A stretch of DNA of 64,000 nucleotides from Syntrophomonas palmitatica JCM 14374 (lineage in GTDB: Bacteria > Bacillota > Syntrophomonadia > Syntrophomonadales > Syntrophomonadaceae), in assembly GCF_001311885.1 (NCBI RefSeq), contig NZ_BBCE01000002.1, forward strand, positions 62,001-126,000, read 5' to 3'. The translations under genes were made by a program, and so were the position numbers. Every line of letters starts with the position of its first letter. Positions within the stretch are counted from its first letter, which is position 1. The notes under the pieces were generated by a model. It had not been told where the DNA came from. It searched no databases and saw only the letters and a list, made by a program, of their open reading frames with translations. Of this stretch, positions 9,530-18,765 are shown one piece after another.

Positions 9530-10083
9530 TGGAAACGGCACGTCGTATTGAAATTAACCTGCTGGAAGTAGACCGGTCCGGAACCCGAAAACAGACGGCA
9601 ATAATAGCAGCTTTGTTGTTGATAATAGCTTTTACCGGCATAATGGGCGGCATGTACGCTGTGGCTGTCAACCGGCTGGCGGCGGAAAAAAATCTTAATC
9701 GGGATCTTAAAAACCGCCTGATGAAATATCAACAAATAGAAGTAGCCGCTGATAATCAAAGAGAAGTTCAAAAGCAGATAAAAGATCGTATTCATAATAT
9801 AGAGGAATTTGATAAAAAGCGAATCTCATATATAGATTTTCTGGAGGAAATACAAAAAACCGTACCGGAAGGGGTTTGTTTTACCCAGCTTAATATTGAA
9901 AATGGCAAATTGACCATAAACGGAACAGCCAGCAGCAAACAAGAAGCGGCTAGGTTTTTATCAGGACTGCGGGCCAGTTCATGGATCAAGGATATATCCA
10001 GTGCCACAGCCACTGGCGGCAGTGATCCTGCCAGCCCGATTACCTTCAATATTCAAGCTGATTGGAGGGCGGCACACCAATGA
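9529..10083 (+). CDS. pilN: Type IV pilus assembly protein PilN
   Basis: Bitopic membrane protein of 184 residues. The short cytoplasmic N-terminus, RRIEINLLEVDRSG, carries the INLL motif that docks PilM. It is followed by one membrane helix (AIIAALLLIIAFTGIMGGMYAVAV, about residues 24-47), a coiled coil and a periplasm-side ferredoxin-like domain (QLNIENGKLTINGTASSKQEAARFL). Start ATG overlaps the pilM stop, and its own stop overlaps the pilO start by four bases. Length and layout match the family. Confidence 0.87.
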   Translation: METARRIEINLLEVDRSGTRKQTAIIAALLLIIAFTGIMGGMYAVAVNRLAAEKNLNRDLKNRLMKYQQIEVAADNQREVQKQIKDRIHNIEEFDKKRISYIDFLEEIQKTVPEGVCFTQLNIENGKLTINGTASSKQEAARFLSGLRASSWIKDISSATATGGSDPASPITFNIQADWRAAHQ

Positions 10084-10781
10084 AAATGTCTTTGCGAGAA
10101 AAAATTATGCTGCTGGGTCTTTTTATAGTTGCTATCGTTTATTTATTTTATACCTATCTGTACGCACCTGTAACCGCTGAAATCAATACCGTCTATACCG
10201 AGAACCAGACAATGAAGAATGAATTGGAACTGTATAAAAACAATATGAAATCGAACAGCGGAATCGATAAGCAGTGGGAGCAATTGCAGAAGGACTACAA
10301 TGAATTAGCCGTAAAGGTTCCTGATGAGAGCATGCTTCCCGAGGTCCTGTCTTTCCTGGACCAAATTGCTGCAGAATGCCACGTAAAAGCAGAAAACATA
10401 AGCCTGCAGCCCGCTGCGGCAGCCGCAGCCGGTACGGATGTCGAAGCGTCTCTGCAGCAGGTAAAAATACAGTTATCACTGCGGGGATCGTATTTTGACT
10501 TACTTTCCTATCTTTTGAAGATTGAAAAAGCTCCACGGTTGTACCGTATAGAAAATGCCCAAATGATTTACAGCCCTGCTCCTGCTGCGGCACCTGTGTC
10601 CGTGGGTGCAGAGGGTGAGGAAGCATCTGCGGTTCCTGCCATTCCTGCGCCGGTGATCAATGAAATAGCCATGAGTCTGAACCTGACAACGTTCTATGAT
10701 AACTTTTCACTGCCAGGTTTTAAAGCCGAACTGGAAAAAGTTCAGCCTGGTGCGGGTAAGGATAATCCCTTCGGAATATAG
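10080..10781 (+). CDS. pilO: Type IV pilus assembly protein PilO
   Basis: Third member of the PilMNO alignment complex, 233 residues. ATG 10080 overlaps the pilN stop. One N-terminal membrane helix (IMLLGLFIVAIVYLFYTYLYAP) leads into a coiled coil (residues about 40-80) and a ferredoxin-like domain with VPDESMLPEVLSFLDQIA and IQLSLRGSYFDLLSYLLKIE, which are typical PilO landmarks. An Ala/Pro-rich insertion occurs near residue 165. A hairpin with a short T-tract lies 120 bases after the stop and probably ends the operon. Confidence 0.85.
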   Translation: MKMSLREKIMLLGLFIVAIVYLFYTYLYAPVTAEINTVYTENQTMKNELELYKNNMKSNSGIDKQWEQLQKDYNELAVKVPDESMLPEVLSFLDQIAAECHVKAENISLQPAAAAAAGTDVEASLQQVKIQLSLRGSYFDLLSYLLKIEKAPRLYRIENAQMIYSPAPAAAPVSVGAEGEEASAVPAIPAPVINEIAMSLNLTTFYDNFSLPGFKAELEKVQPGAGKDNPFGI

Positions 10782-11083
10782 GTTTTAATAAAATAGCAGC
10801 AGATTCTTTTTATTGCTTGACATGGTTGTACTCTGTGACTGTTTTTTCCAAGAAGCAGTCTTTCAGTACGACAATTGATTATGAAAGTCATTATTATGGT
10901 TCGGGACAGCCAAGGCTGTCCTCTTTTGGTATGCAGGATTTTTGTTCCATGGCAGAGAAAATAAGATTGCTGGGTGGGAATTTATTAATTATGCTCATAA
11001 AGACTAAGTTATCTTATCAAAGGGCAAATTAGAAACTAGTATATTATTTAAATTGCTGCGAAATAGGAAGAAAGGTGAATTTA
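10782..11083. other. Intergenic region pilO-tldD
   Basis: About 300 bases with no supportable gene. It holds a terminator-like hairpin (next entry). A TTGACA near 10817 has no good -10 partner at the right distance. A small open frame here has no coding character or ribosome site that I can defend. Confidence 0.4.
10903..10927 (+). terminator. Rho-independent terminator after pilMNO
   Basis: GGACAGC-CAAG-GCTGTCC, a perfect 7-bp stem with a 4-base loop, followed by CTCTTTT. Confidence 0.6.
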
Positions 11084-12508
11084 ATGCTGGATAAATCGTT
11101 GTTGACGAGGGTATTGGACGAGGCTTTAAAAAAAAGGCGCGGACTTTGCGGAAATATATGTTGAAGAAAAACAGGTCAGCAATATCGTCTGCGAAGAAGA
11201 CCGTATTGATAAAGTTTTCAGCGGACGTGAGCAAGGGGCGGGCATCAGAGCTGTCAAGGACGGCAGAACTTCATATATCTATACCAACGACCTCTCTGAG
11301 CAGGGGTTATTAGAGGCGGGAAAGCGGGCGGCACATGTTGCTGCAGAAGATGGTAATAAGCAGGCTATTATATCCCTGCAAAAAAAGCTGGCGCCATACC
11401 AGATGGAATGCAAGCGTTTACCTGCCAGTATTGCCTTTGATGAAAAGATTGAAACGGTTTTACAGGCCAATCAGGCTGCCCGGGATATAAGCAAGGAAAT
11501 CCGGCAGGTTACGGTAGTGGCAGGGGATCTCTTTAAACATGTTCAAATCGCCAACAGTGAAGGAGAACTTATAGAAGATCAGCGCAGTCGAGTAAGACTG
11601 GCGATTAATGTTGTGGCATCCAGGGAAGGCATAATTCAGACCGGGTTTGAGTCTGTCGGCGGGGTATGCGGCTGGGAGCTGCTTGAACAGGTGGATTTTC
11701 CGGAACTGGGAAAAAAAGCGGCTCAACTGGCGGTGAATATGTTGGATGCCCGGCCTGCTCCGGCAGGAAAGATGCCGGTCGTTATTTCGTCGGATGCTGG
11801 AGGAACCATGGTTCACGAGGCTTGCGGCCATGGACTGGAGGCTGATTTAGTGCAGAAAGGCCTTTCGGTATATCGTGACCGCCTGGGACAAATGGTAGCC
11901 GCGCCTGGGGTTACAGTTATAGACGATGCCACCCTGGAAGGCAAATACGGTTCCTTTGTATTTGATGATGAAGCCACAGTGGGGCAGAGAACGGTTTTGA
12001 TAGAAAACGGCGAATTAAAACAGTACATGTATGACAGATTAACTGCGGCTCGTGACAACCAGGAACTCACCGGCAACGGACGCCGCGAATCCTACCAGCA
12101 TAAACCGGTACCCAGAATGAGCAATACTTTTATCGCTCCAGGGCCGGATGAACCGGATGATATAATCCGTTCTACGGAAAAAGGCCTTTTCGTTAAGAAA
12201 ATGGGAGGCGGACAGGTTAACACCACCAATGGCGATTTTGTTTTCGATGTGCAGGAGGCCTACATTATAGAAAACGGGGAGTTAAAATACCCGGTTCGGG
12301 GAGCGACTCTGACGGGAAATGGTCCGGCAGCCTGGCCAATATTGACCGGGTCGGGAAGGATCTGGGCTTTGGCATTGGCGTATGCGGGAAAGAAGGTCAA
12401 GGGGTATCGGTTTCCGATGCGCAGCCGACTATTCGCATTAAGGAAATGACGGTGGGAGGCATGGCAGCGGGCAGCCAGAACCGCCACCCGGTTATTAAGA
12501 GGATGTAA
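11084..12508 (+). CDS. tldD: Metalloprotease TldD, two frameshifts
   Basis: Zinc metalloprotease subunit that works with TldE/PmbA in peptide maturation and degradation. ATG 11084 follows GAAAGGTG. The frame changes at the A8 run 11128-11135 (EALKK then GADFAEIYVEEK) and again near 12333 (NGPAA then LANIDRVGKDLGFG...). The reconstructed protein is about 474 residues, the normal length. The metal site HEACGHGLEAD is present, as are the conserved C-terminal GICGKxGQ-like segment (VCGKEGQGVSVSDAQPTIRI) and MTVGG near the end. It is followed by its partner gene pmbA 57 bases downstream. Function is sure; whether the frameshifts are real needs read data. Confidence 0.85.
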
Positions 12509-12565
12509 TAGACATAGATACCCCCCTGCATTAAGATTTGGCATAACCAACGAATGGAGGCTGTT

Positions 12566-13914
12566 ATGGGAACGATAGAAGAGGTTTTGAGAACAGCGGG
12601 AGAAAAAGTCCTGGAAGCGGCCAGACGAAAGGGCGTAGAGGCTGAAGCCTATTTGCTGCACGATCAGGTTTTAAATTTAGAAGTGGCAAATGACCAGATA
12701 GAAACGCTTAAAGAAGCGGAAGAAACCGGTTTGGGATTAAGGGTTTTGCGTGACGGACGATTGGGATTCGCCTATACCAGCGATTTATCAGACCAGGCCT
12801 GATGCAGACTGTAGAAGATGCTATAAGTATTTGCAGCTACGCTGAAAAGGACGAATATAATGTGCTGCCCCGGGGCGGATACAGCTATCCGGGTATGGAG
12901 CTTTTCGATCGGGAGATACAGGAGGCCAGCCTGGAGACTAAAATCGAGTTGGCGCGCACTATTGAACGTGAGGCACGTTCGCGGGATGCCCGTATTAAAA
13001 TTGTTGAACGGGCCGGGTTTGAAGATAGTGATTACACCTGTCTGATTATGAACAGCAACGGCCTTTATGCTTCCGCTCGGGCCAATATATGCGGTATTTA
13101 TGTATCGCTGGTAGCTGCTGAAGAGAATGATGCCCAGAACGGTTTTGCCATGATGATAAAAAAACATTTCCGTGACCTGAACCCGGTTGAAGCAGCCACT
13201 GAGGCCAGTGATCGTGCTTTGAGAAGTCTCAATGCCCGTTCTATTGCTTCTGCACATATGCCTTGTGTGATGGAATCGAATGTTTTCACACGTTTTATGG
13301 GACTGTTGGCGCAAATGGTAGATGCGGAGGCGGTGCAAAAAGGAAAATCTCTTTTTGCAGGGCGGCTAGGTGATAGCGTGGCTTCACCGCTTTTTTCGGT
13401 GGTTGATGATTCTACGCTGGAAGCGGGCATCGGCAGTTTCCCCTTTGATGGGGAGGGGGTTTTAGGGCAGAAAACACTGGTGATAGAAAAAGGGGTATTA
13501 AAAAGCTTTTTACATGATACTTATACTGCCAGCAAGGATGGGATTCAATCAACCGGCAACGGCCAGCGCGGTTCTTTCCGCGGACTTCCTTCAGTGGGGG
13601 TAAGTAATTTTATTCTGTCACCGGGAGATATAAATCCCCAGGATATAATCGGGGAAGTTGAACAGGGTTTGTATGTTACGGATGTAATAGGTATGCATAC
13701 CGCTAATCCCATTTCCGGTGATTTCTCAGTAGGAGCGACCGGAATTGTGATAGAAAAAGGCCGTCTTGCCCATCCGGTACGCGGTATAACCATTGCCGGC
13801 AACCTGGGAGAACTATTCCGTGATATAGACGCACTGGGCAATGACCTGCGCTTCTTCGGAGCCCGGGGGGCGCCCACGGTCCGCGTTAAGTCATTAAGTG
13901 TTGCCGGAGAATAG
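12566..13914 (+). CDS. pmbA: TldE/PmbA-type protease subunit, one frameshift
   Basis: Partner subunit of TldD; the family lacks the HExxxH zinc motif, and none is present here. ATG 12566 was chosen over ATG 12554 because GGAGG lies five bases upstream of it. A single missing base near 12799 splits the gene: SDLSDQA continues as LMQTVEDAISIC. Joined, it has about 450 residues. Recognisable blocks are GLGLRVLRDGRLGFAYTSD, SSTGNGQRGSFR-like and SVGVSNFILSPGD, GLYVTDVIGMHTANPISGDFSVGATG and HPVRGITIAGNL. The tldD-pmbA pair forms the usual heterodimer unit. Confidence 0.85.
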
Positions 13915-13930
13915 AGAGGGGACTTTGTGA

Positions 13931-14364
13931 ATGAAGAGAATTCTGGTATTAAACGGACCTAATTTAAATCTTTTAGGCAGAAGGGAACCGGCGGTATATG
14001 GTGAAACCAGTCTGGATGATATTAATGAAGAGCTGGATGCGCTGGCAGAAAAGCTGGGGCTTAAACTAGATTTTTTTCAATCCAATCATGAAGGGATACT
14101 GGTTGACAAAATTCAGGAAGCCAGTGCTTCCTACGCGGCATTAATTATCAATGCCGGAGCCCTGACACATTACAGCATAGCAATACATGACTCTCTAAAG
14201 TCTGCAGAGATTCCAGTGATTGAAGTACATCTCAGCAATATATACCAACGAGAAGAATATCGCCATCATTCCTTTATATCTCCGGTGGCACCGGCGGAAT
14301 TTTCGGTTTTGGCAAAACCAGCTACAAACTGGCCCTTATAGCCGCCAGCGAACTGGTGAATTAA
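13931..14364 (+). CDS. aroQ: 3-dehydroquinate dehydratase type II, one frameshift
   Basis: Third step of the shikimate pathway, dehydroquinate to dehydroshikimate. Type II signature RILVLNGPNLNLLGRREPAVYG at the N-terminus, FFQSNHEG, NAGALTHYSIAI and EVHLSNIYQREEYRHHSFISPVA are all present. A base is missing near 14288 (SPVA then TGGIFGFGKTSYKLAL), after which the normal C-terminus IAASELVN follows and the gene ends at 14364 with about 144 residues, the family norm. The order aroQ-peptidase-efp is conserved in many Firmicutes. Confidence 0.88.
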
Positions 14365-14418
14365 TAACTGCTATTTAAACGTCCATATTGCAGGGAATAT
14401 GATTTTGGGGGATAATTA

Positions 14419-15480
14419 ATGAATCAGCGGCTGGACAAACTGTTGGCAAGTTTAGAACAGCGAGGACTGGGGGCCTTTTTAGTCTCCAAACCAGAAAACA
14501 TCAGGTATTTGTCTGGTTTCTCCGGGGGCAGTGATGCCCGGTTATTAATATTAAAAGGACAGGGATACATATTAACCGATTCTCGGTATTTTCAGCAGGC
14601 AGCCTCCGAATGCCCCGGTTGGGAACTGGTGGAGGAGAAACCCGGCAGCCTGGAACAATTGGCCAGGATCTGTTCGCATACTGGCATATTAGGAGTCGAA
14701 GGCGCGGCCTTGAGTTATACAGATTACCGGCACATCGAACAAGCACTTCCTGGAGTAATAATGCCGGTGAACAATATAGTCGAAGATCTTCGCCTGGTAA
14801 AAGACCAGGATGAATTGGAGCATCTCCGCCAGGCAGCACGGATAGGGGACCAGGTTTTTGCGTTATTGATCAATAAGCTGCAAATCGGTATGACTGAAAG
14901 ACAGGCCGCGGCGGAAATAGCTTATCAGCTTCGTTTGCAAGGCTGTGACCGTGAATCTTTTGATACTATCGCTGTTGCCGGAGAAAATGCGGCCTTGCCG
15001 CATGGACATCCCGGTGACAGGGCTCTGGTAAGCGGAGATATGCTAACCCTGGATTTCGGAGGGTTCTATCAGGCCTATGCCGGGGATATGACCAGGACTA
15101 TAGGTTTTGGGAAAATATCCAAATTGTTTTGCCAAAGATATGCTTGTTTATTAGAGGCACAATTATTAGGGGTCTCTTTGGTCAGGGCTGGAGCCAAATG
15201 CCAAGAAATTGACCAGGCAGTAAGAGAGTACCTGGGAAAACACGATTTAGCCTCATATTTTATACACGGTACCGGTCATGGAGTGGGACTGGAGGTGCAC
15301 GAGCAACCCAGGGTTTCTTCTCGCAGCGAAGAGGTGCTGGCAGAGAATATGGTGGTCACTATTGAACCGGGTATATATTTTCCGGGTTGGGGAGGTATAC
15401 GTATAGAAGATACGGTTATAGTCAAAGAAGGGGGATGCGAAATCATAACCCTTGCTCATAAAGAACTAATAATTATCTGA
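14419..15480 (+). CDS. M24 family Xaa-Pro aminopeptidase
   Basis: Dinuclear metal aminopeptidase of 353 residues, with an N-terminal creatinase-like domain (1-130) and a C-terminal pita-bread domain. The five metal ligands can be seen in order: Asp in TLDFGG, Asp in AGDMTRT, His in HGTGHGVGLEVHE, Glu in TIEPGIY and Glu in RIEDTV. GGGGGAT-like ribosome site precedes ATG 14419. It sits directly upstream of efp (12 bases), a common pairing in Firmicutes, which fits release of N-terminal residues next to proline. Close to PepP/YqhT-type enzymes. Confidence 0.87.
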   Translation: MNQRLDKLLASLEQRGLGAFLVSKPENIRYLSGFSGGSDARLLILKGQGYILTDSRYFQQAASECPGWELVEEKPGSLEQLARICSHTGILGVEGAALSYTDYRHIEQALPGVIMPVNNIVEDLRLVKDQDELEHLRQAARIGDQVFALLINKLQIGMTERQAAAEIAYQLRLQGCDRESFDTIAVAGENAALPHGHPGDRALVSGDMLTLDFGGFYQAYAGDMTRTIGFGKISKLFCQRYACLLEAQLLGVSLVRAGAKCQEIDQAVREYLGKHDLASYFIHGTGHGVGLEVHEQPRVSSRSEEVLAENMVVTIEPGIYFPGWGGIRIEDTVIVKEGGCEIITLAHKELIII

Positions 15481-15492
15481 TGGAGGGATAAG

Positions 15493-16050
15493 ATGATATC
15501 GGTTAATGATTTTAAAACCGGCGTGACTATCGAATTGGATGGACAGGCTTACGCGGTGGTTGAGTTTCAGCATGTTAAACCTGGTAAAGGCGCTGCTTTT
15601 GTACGTGCCAAGTTGAAGAATGTGAAGACCGGGGCGACGATTGAGAGAACCTTCCGCGGAGGCGAGAAAGTGCCTAAAGCCCACTTGGATCGCCGGGAGA
15701 TGCAGTACCTGTATAATGACGGCTCCGGGTATATATTTATGGATAATGAGAATTTCGAACAGATAAGCATTACGGCTGAACAAATCGGGGACGGTATTAA
15801 GTGGCTGCTGGAGAATATGAATATACAGGTTCTAATATTCCAGGAGAATATCATCGGTATTGAGCTGCCCAATTTTGTGGAAATGACTATTATCGATACC
15901 GAACCGGGTGTAAAAGGTGATACAGCCACAGGTGTAACCAAGAATGCCACTGTCGAAACCGGAGCCACGGTTAAGGTGCCTCTATTTGTAAATACCGGAG
16001 ATAAGATTCGCATCGATACCCGTATTGGTGAATACCTGGATCGGGTTTAA
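15493..16050 (+). CDS. efp: Translation elongation factor P
   Basis: EF-P of 185 residues relieves ribosome stalling at polyproline stretches. The three-domain family sequence is intact: [38 protein letters not shown]-like [10 protein letters not shown], and the C-terminal signature region with [24 protein letters not shown]. The modifiable tip residue is Lys32 in PGKGAA. No modification genes (epmA/B, ymfI) are nearby. A terminator follows the stop. Confidence 0.95.
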   Translation: MISVNDFKTGVTIELDGQAYAVVEFQHVKPGKGAAFVRAKLKNVKTGATIERTFRGGEKVPKAHLDRREMQYLYNDGSGYIFMDNENFEQISITAEQIGDGIKWLLENMNIQVLIFQENIIGIELPNFVEMTIIDTEPGVKGDTATGVTKNATVETGATVKVPLFVNTGDKIRIDTRIGEYLDRV

Positions 16051-16263
16051 TCATTGTAAGGGGCTACAGGTTAACAACAGACTTAAAATATTATATTTAA
16101 GTGACAGGCGGCGGATTCCTAGAAGATCTGCCGCCTTTTGTTTATTGCCCCGGCAAAACTGTAATGCATTACATATAGCTTCCTGTTCTGCTGATTCACG
16201 AGCTTCCTTTAAAGTGGGAAAAATGTCAAATGACCTGCGTTGGGTACCTCGAATTATAGCCAT
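16051..16263 (-). CDS. Small stand-alone Fis-type helix-turn-helix protein
   Basis: Seventy-residue protein. Residues about 25-58 (AEQEAICNALQFCRGNKQKA-ADLLGIRRLSLKYNI) match the Fis/NtrC C-terminal DNA-binding fold: an acidic helix, the G-N-x-x-x-A-A turn and an L-G-I-x-R-x-x-L recognition helix. No receiver or AAA+ domain precedes it. ATG 16263 overlaps the end of the upstream CoA-transferase gene by ten bases, so it looks translationally coupled to it. It could be a dedicated regulator of the CoA-transferase genes or the remnant of a larger sigma-54 activator; the coupling favours a real gene. The last 10 residues are unlike the family and the 3' end overlaps the efp terminator. Confidence 0.6.
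   Translation of the reverse strand: MAIIRGTQRRSFDIFPTLKEARESAEQEAICNALQFCRGNKQKAADLLGIRRLSLKYNILSLLLTCSPLQ
16107..16140 (+). terminator. Terminator after efp
   Basis: Ten-base stem GGCGGCGGAT / ATCTGCCGCC (one G-T pair), loop of nine, then TTTTGTTTATT. The arms also encode the helix-turn-helix of the small gene on the opposite strand, so one stretch serves both strands. Confidence 0.7.
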
Positions 16264-17564
16264 TTGTACTGCCTGGCTTTGAACTCCAGTTCATCTCTAA
16301 AATCCGGATGGGCTATACTAATCAAACTTCTAACCCGCCGGCTCACAGATTGACTGGTTAATCTTACCGCCCCATATTCAGTTACAACCCATTCCACATC
16401 ATTACGGGAAGTAGTCACTGCAGTACCGGGTGGCAGCACGTCCAGAATGCGTGAATACAGCCGGCCTTCTTTGTCAGTTCGGGTAGATGGCAGAGCGATT
16501 ATGCTTTTCCCGTTTTTGGCCATCTGACTGCCCAGCACAAAATTAACCTGACCACCGGTTGCGCTGAACTGGCGAGTGCCAATAGATTCAGATGCTACCT
16601 GCCCGGTAAGATCGACCATCAGGGCATTATTTACTGACACAATATTATCATTCAATGCGATTCGGTTGGGATCGTTGGTTTTATCAATCTGGCAGGCTAA
16701 AAAGTCTTCATTACGGTGCAGGAAGTTATATAGTTCATGCGTCCCCACCCCAAAGGTATAAATGACCTTACCCGGGTAAATGCTTTTCTTGCTGCCATTT
16801 GCCGCTCCTGATTTCACTAATTCCATCATTGAATTTGACAAAACTTCGGTATAAATACCCAGATCCCTTTTGCTTTTTAGGAAATAACCAATACAGTTAG
16901 CCAAACCGCCCAATCCAAGCTGAATTGTTGAACCATCAGGTATCATATCAACTATGATGGCGGCCATTTTTTCTTCGATCGGGGTTACGGGGATATCCGG
17001 CACCTGCGGCAGAGGCAAATCGTTTTCTACAATGGCATCGACCTGAGAAACATGAATGGCAAAAGAGTTGTTGTCACTGTAGAGCCAGGGCATATTCTTG
17101 TTTACTTCCACGGCTACGTATTCACAGCGGTTCAGCACCTTGTCAGGCAGCAATCCGCCGTAAAGCGAACGAACCATATAACCGTTTTCATCTGGAGGAC
17201 TGACCATAACCGCAGCTTTGTTTACCTTAACGTCCAGGAGCCATTGGTACATGCTGCCCAGGTGTTTGGGAACGTAATCAATAGTGCCCCATTCCGGATG
17301 CTGCCTTTCGGCGCCTCCCAGAAAGACACTTTGCACATTAAAATGTTCTTTGTATTCCGGTTTCATATATTCAGGAATCTGCATGACCAGGGCGTGAGTA
17401 AAAGTAACATTGGTAATCTCACCGGCCCTGAGTGATATAGCCCGGGCTATTTCGTGCGGAACATTGCATCCCCCACACATGGATATGACATCTCCGGATT
17501 TGAAAGCTTTGGACACCTCTTCAGCCGTTGTGAGCTTGCGGCTATATTCCTCTCTCCAGTTCAC
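16254..17564 (-). CDS. Acetyl-CoA hydrolase/CoA-transferase family protein (4-hydroxybutyrate/butyrate CoA-transferase-like)
   Basis: Family I CoA-transferase of 436 residues, moving CoA between acyl-CoA and a free acid such as acetate. GTG 17564 follows GAGGGGG. The family blocks are TIQLGLGGLANCIG, NDNIVSVNNALMVDLTGQV, the catalytic Glu in ASESIGTRQFSATGGQVNF, and the C-terminal [11 protein letters not shown]. It is a paralogue of the 19816-21174 gene but clearly diverged. In a syntrophic fatty-acid oxidiser such enzymes activate the acid using acetyl-CoA; the actual substrate cannot be read from the sequence. Confidence 0.85.
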   Translation of the reverse strand: MNWREEYSRKLTTAEEVSKAFKSGDVISMCGGCNVPHEIARAISLRAGEITNVTFTHALVMQIPEYMKPEYKEHFNVQSVFLGGAERQHPEWGTIDYVPKHLGSMYQWLLDVKVNKAAVMVSPPDENGYMVRSLYGGLLPDKVLNRCEYVAVEVNKNMPWLYSDNNSFAIHVSQVDAIVENDLPLPQVPDIPVTPIEEKMAAIIVDMIPDGSTIQLGLGGLANCIGYFLKSKRDLGIYTEVLSNSMMELVKSGAANGSKKSIYPGKVIYTFGVGTHELYNFLHRNEDFLACQIDKTNDPNRIALNDNIVSVNNALMVDLTGQVASESIGTRQFSATGGQVNFVLGSQMAKNGKSIIALPSTRTDKEGRLYSRILDVLPPGTAVTTSRNDVEWVVTEYGAVRLTSQSVSRRVRSLISIAHPDFRDELEFKARQYKWL

Positions 17565-17662
17565 AAATATCCCCCTCGTTTTAATTACATATTTCTAGAA
17601 CTAACCATAGATGAACAAATTAACTAAAACGCAGCGTGGTTATGCAGTCCTGTCCGGTTTTC

Positions 17663-17695
17663 CAACATTAGTTGTCTCAATGTTGCATAATGTTG
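17663..17695. promoter_or_regulatory. Repeat-containing putative operator upstream of the CoA-transferase gene
   Basis: The 312-base gap 17565-17876 holds no gene. Within it CAACATT (17663-17669) faces AATGTTG (17679-17685), and AATGTTG recurs at 17689-17695, three bases further on. The inverted plus direct repeat about 100 bases before the GTG start looks like a regulator site. The regulator is unknown. Confidence 0.4.
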
Positions 17696-17876
17696 TTTGC
17701 ATATAAAAGAGGGTAAACCCAGGTTTATCGTATGGGTGCGTAATAGTATTTGCTTGTGTCCAGAAACATTTGAACGCCCTTTCGCATCTTAACAGATCAG
17801 ACTTAGCTGGTTTGCTGAATTTTTTAAATTTAAGCTTGTTTAAGAATGTATGATAATCATACTAATCTGTAGGTGA

Positions 17877-18760
17877 TTATTTCTTTCTCGCCAACAACTG
17901 CTCCATCATGTCGTAGCTTTTTTCTAAGACTTCCATATAAAAATCAAAGCCTTTTTCCGGATCGGCCATGGCAGAACGTCCATTGCCCAGGTAGAGGCCA
18001 TATGGGTCCAGAATGCGCATGATCTCAACCTGCTCCTGGCTGGGGGCTTGGGTAATCCCAACGTCAGGGCTTACCAAGAGATTCCAGGAGACGTTGTTTT
18101 TAACCTCTTCCGGTTCCAAACCAGGATGCAGCTGGCCAGATACATTTCTTTAGTTTCAGGATCGAAACGGAAAACCCCCATATCGGTAATAACCGCTGCC
18201 GGGCCTCCGCCCAGCAAACCGGCTTTTTGCCGGGAATCTCTGCCGGTTAAAAAACCGGGAGTGGTGAGATAATCAACCCGTTCAATGAACCGTCTTTTTT
18301 CCTGACGCATCATGATAAGCAGCCGTCCTACTGACGATCCGATATCGTTTCCCCCGCCGCTTCCGGCTACCCGAACCTTGGCTTTGGGATAACCGCCTAT
18401 GGCAGTGGTATTAAGGTTGCCGAATTTATCTATTTGTGCGGCTCCGATTAATCCTACATCGAAAAAGCCTCTTTGCTGGTCGCCAAATAACCTCCACATG
18501 GGTATGCAGCTATAAGCCCTTTCATCAATAGTGCTGTCAGCAATACAGGTTAAAAGCCTCCGCGGCTCTGATCCGATAGCGCCGCCTTCTACAGCTATAG
18601 TCATATTAGGGGCGTGGGTAAATTTAGCGACCATTGCGGCAATCAAAGGAGGACCGATACCGACAAATGCCGTTTCCATATCGGAGAATTCCCGAGCCAT
18701 GGTGGCAGCCATCAATTCCATCAGGGTATAATCATTGGCATGTTCAATCTTAGGCGACAT
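17877..18760 (-). CDS. CoA-transferase beta subunit (GctB/IpdB-like), one frameshift
   Basis: Small subunit of a two-subunit family I CoA-transferase. ATG 18760 starts the frame; a missing base near 18132 moves the reading from DPETKEMYLAS into LHPGLEPEEVKNNVSWNLLV, giving a reconstructed protein of about 294 residues. The likely catalytic Glu is Glu58 in TIAVEGGAIGSEPRR. Other family marks are GAAQIDKFGNLNTTAIG and VAGSGGGNDIGSSVGR. The alpha subunit gene lies immediately upstream in the same direction (five bases apart). Closest in character to glutaconate and cholesterol-ring (IpdAB) type enzymes; substrate unknown. Confidence 0.8.
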
Positions 18761-18765
18761 TACTA

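Noticed and set aside
10817-11032. Open frame of 71 codons between pilO and tldD
   Set aside because: No ribosome site, no recognisable motif, and it runs through the terminator hairpin.
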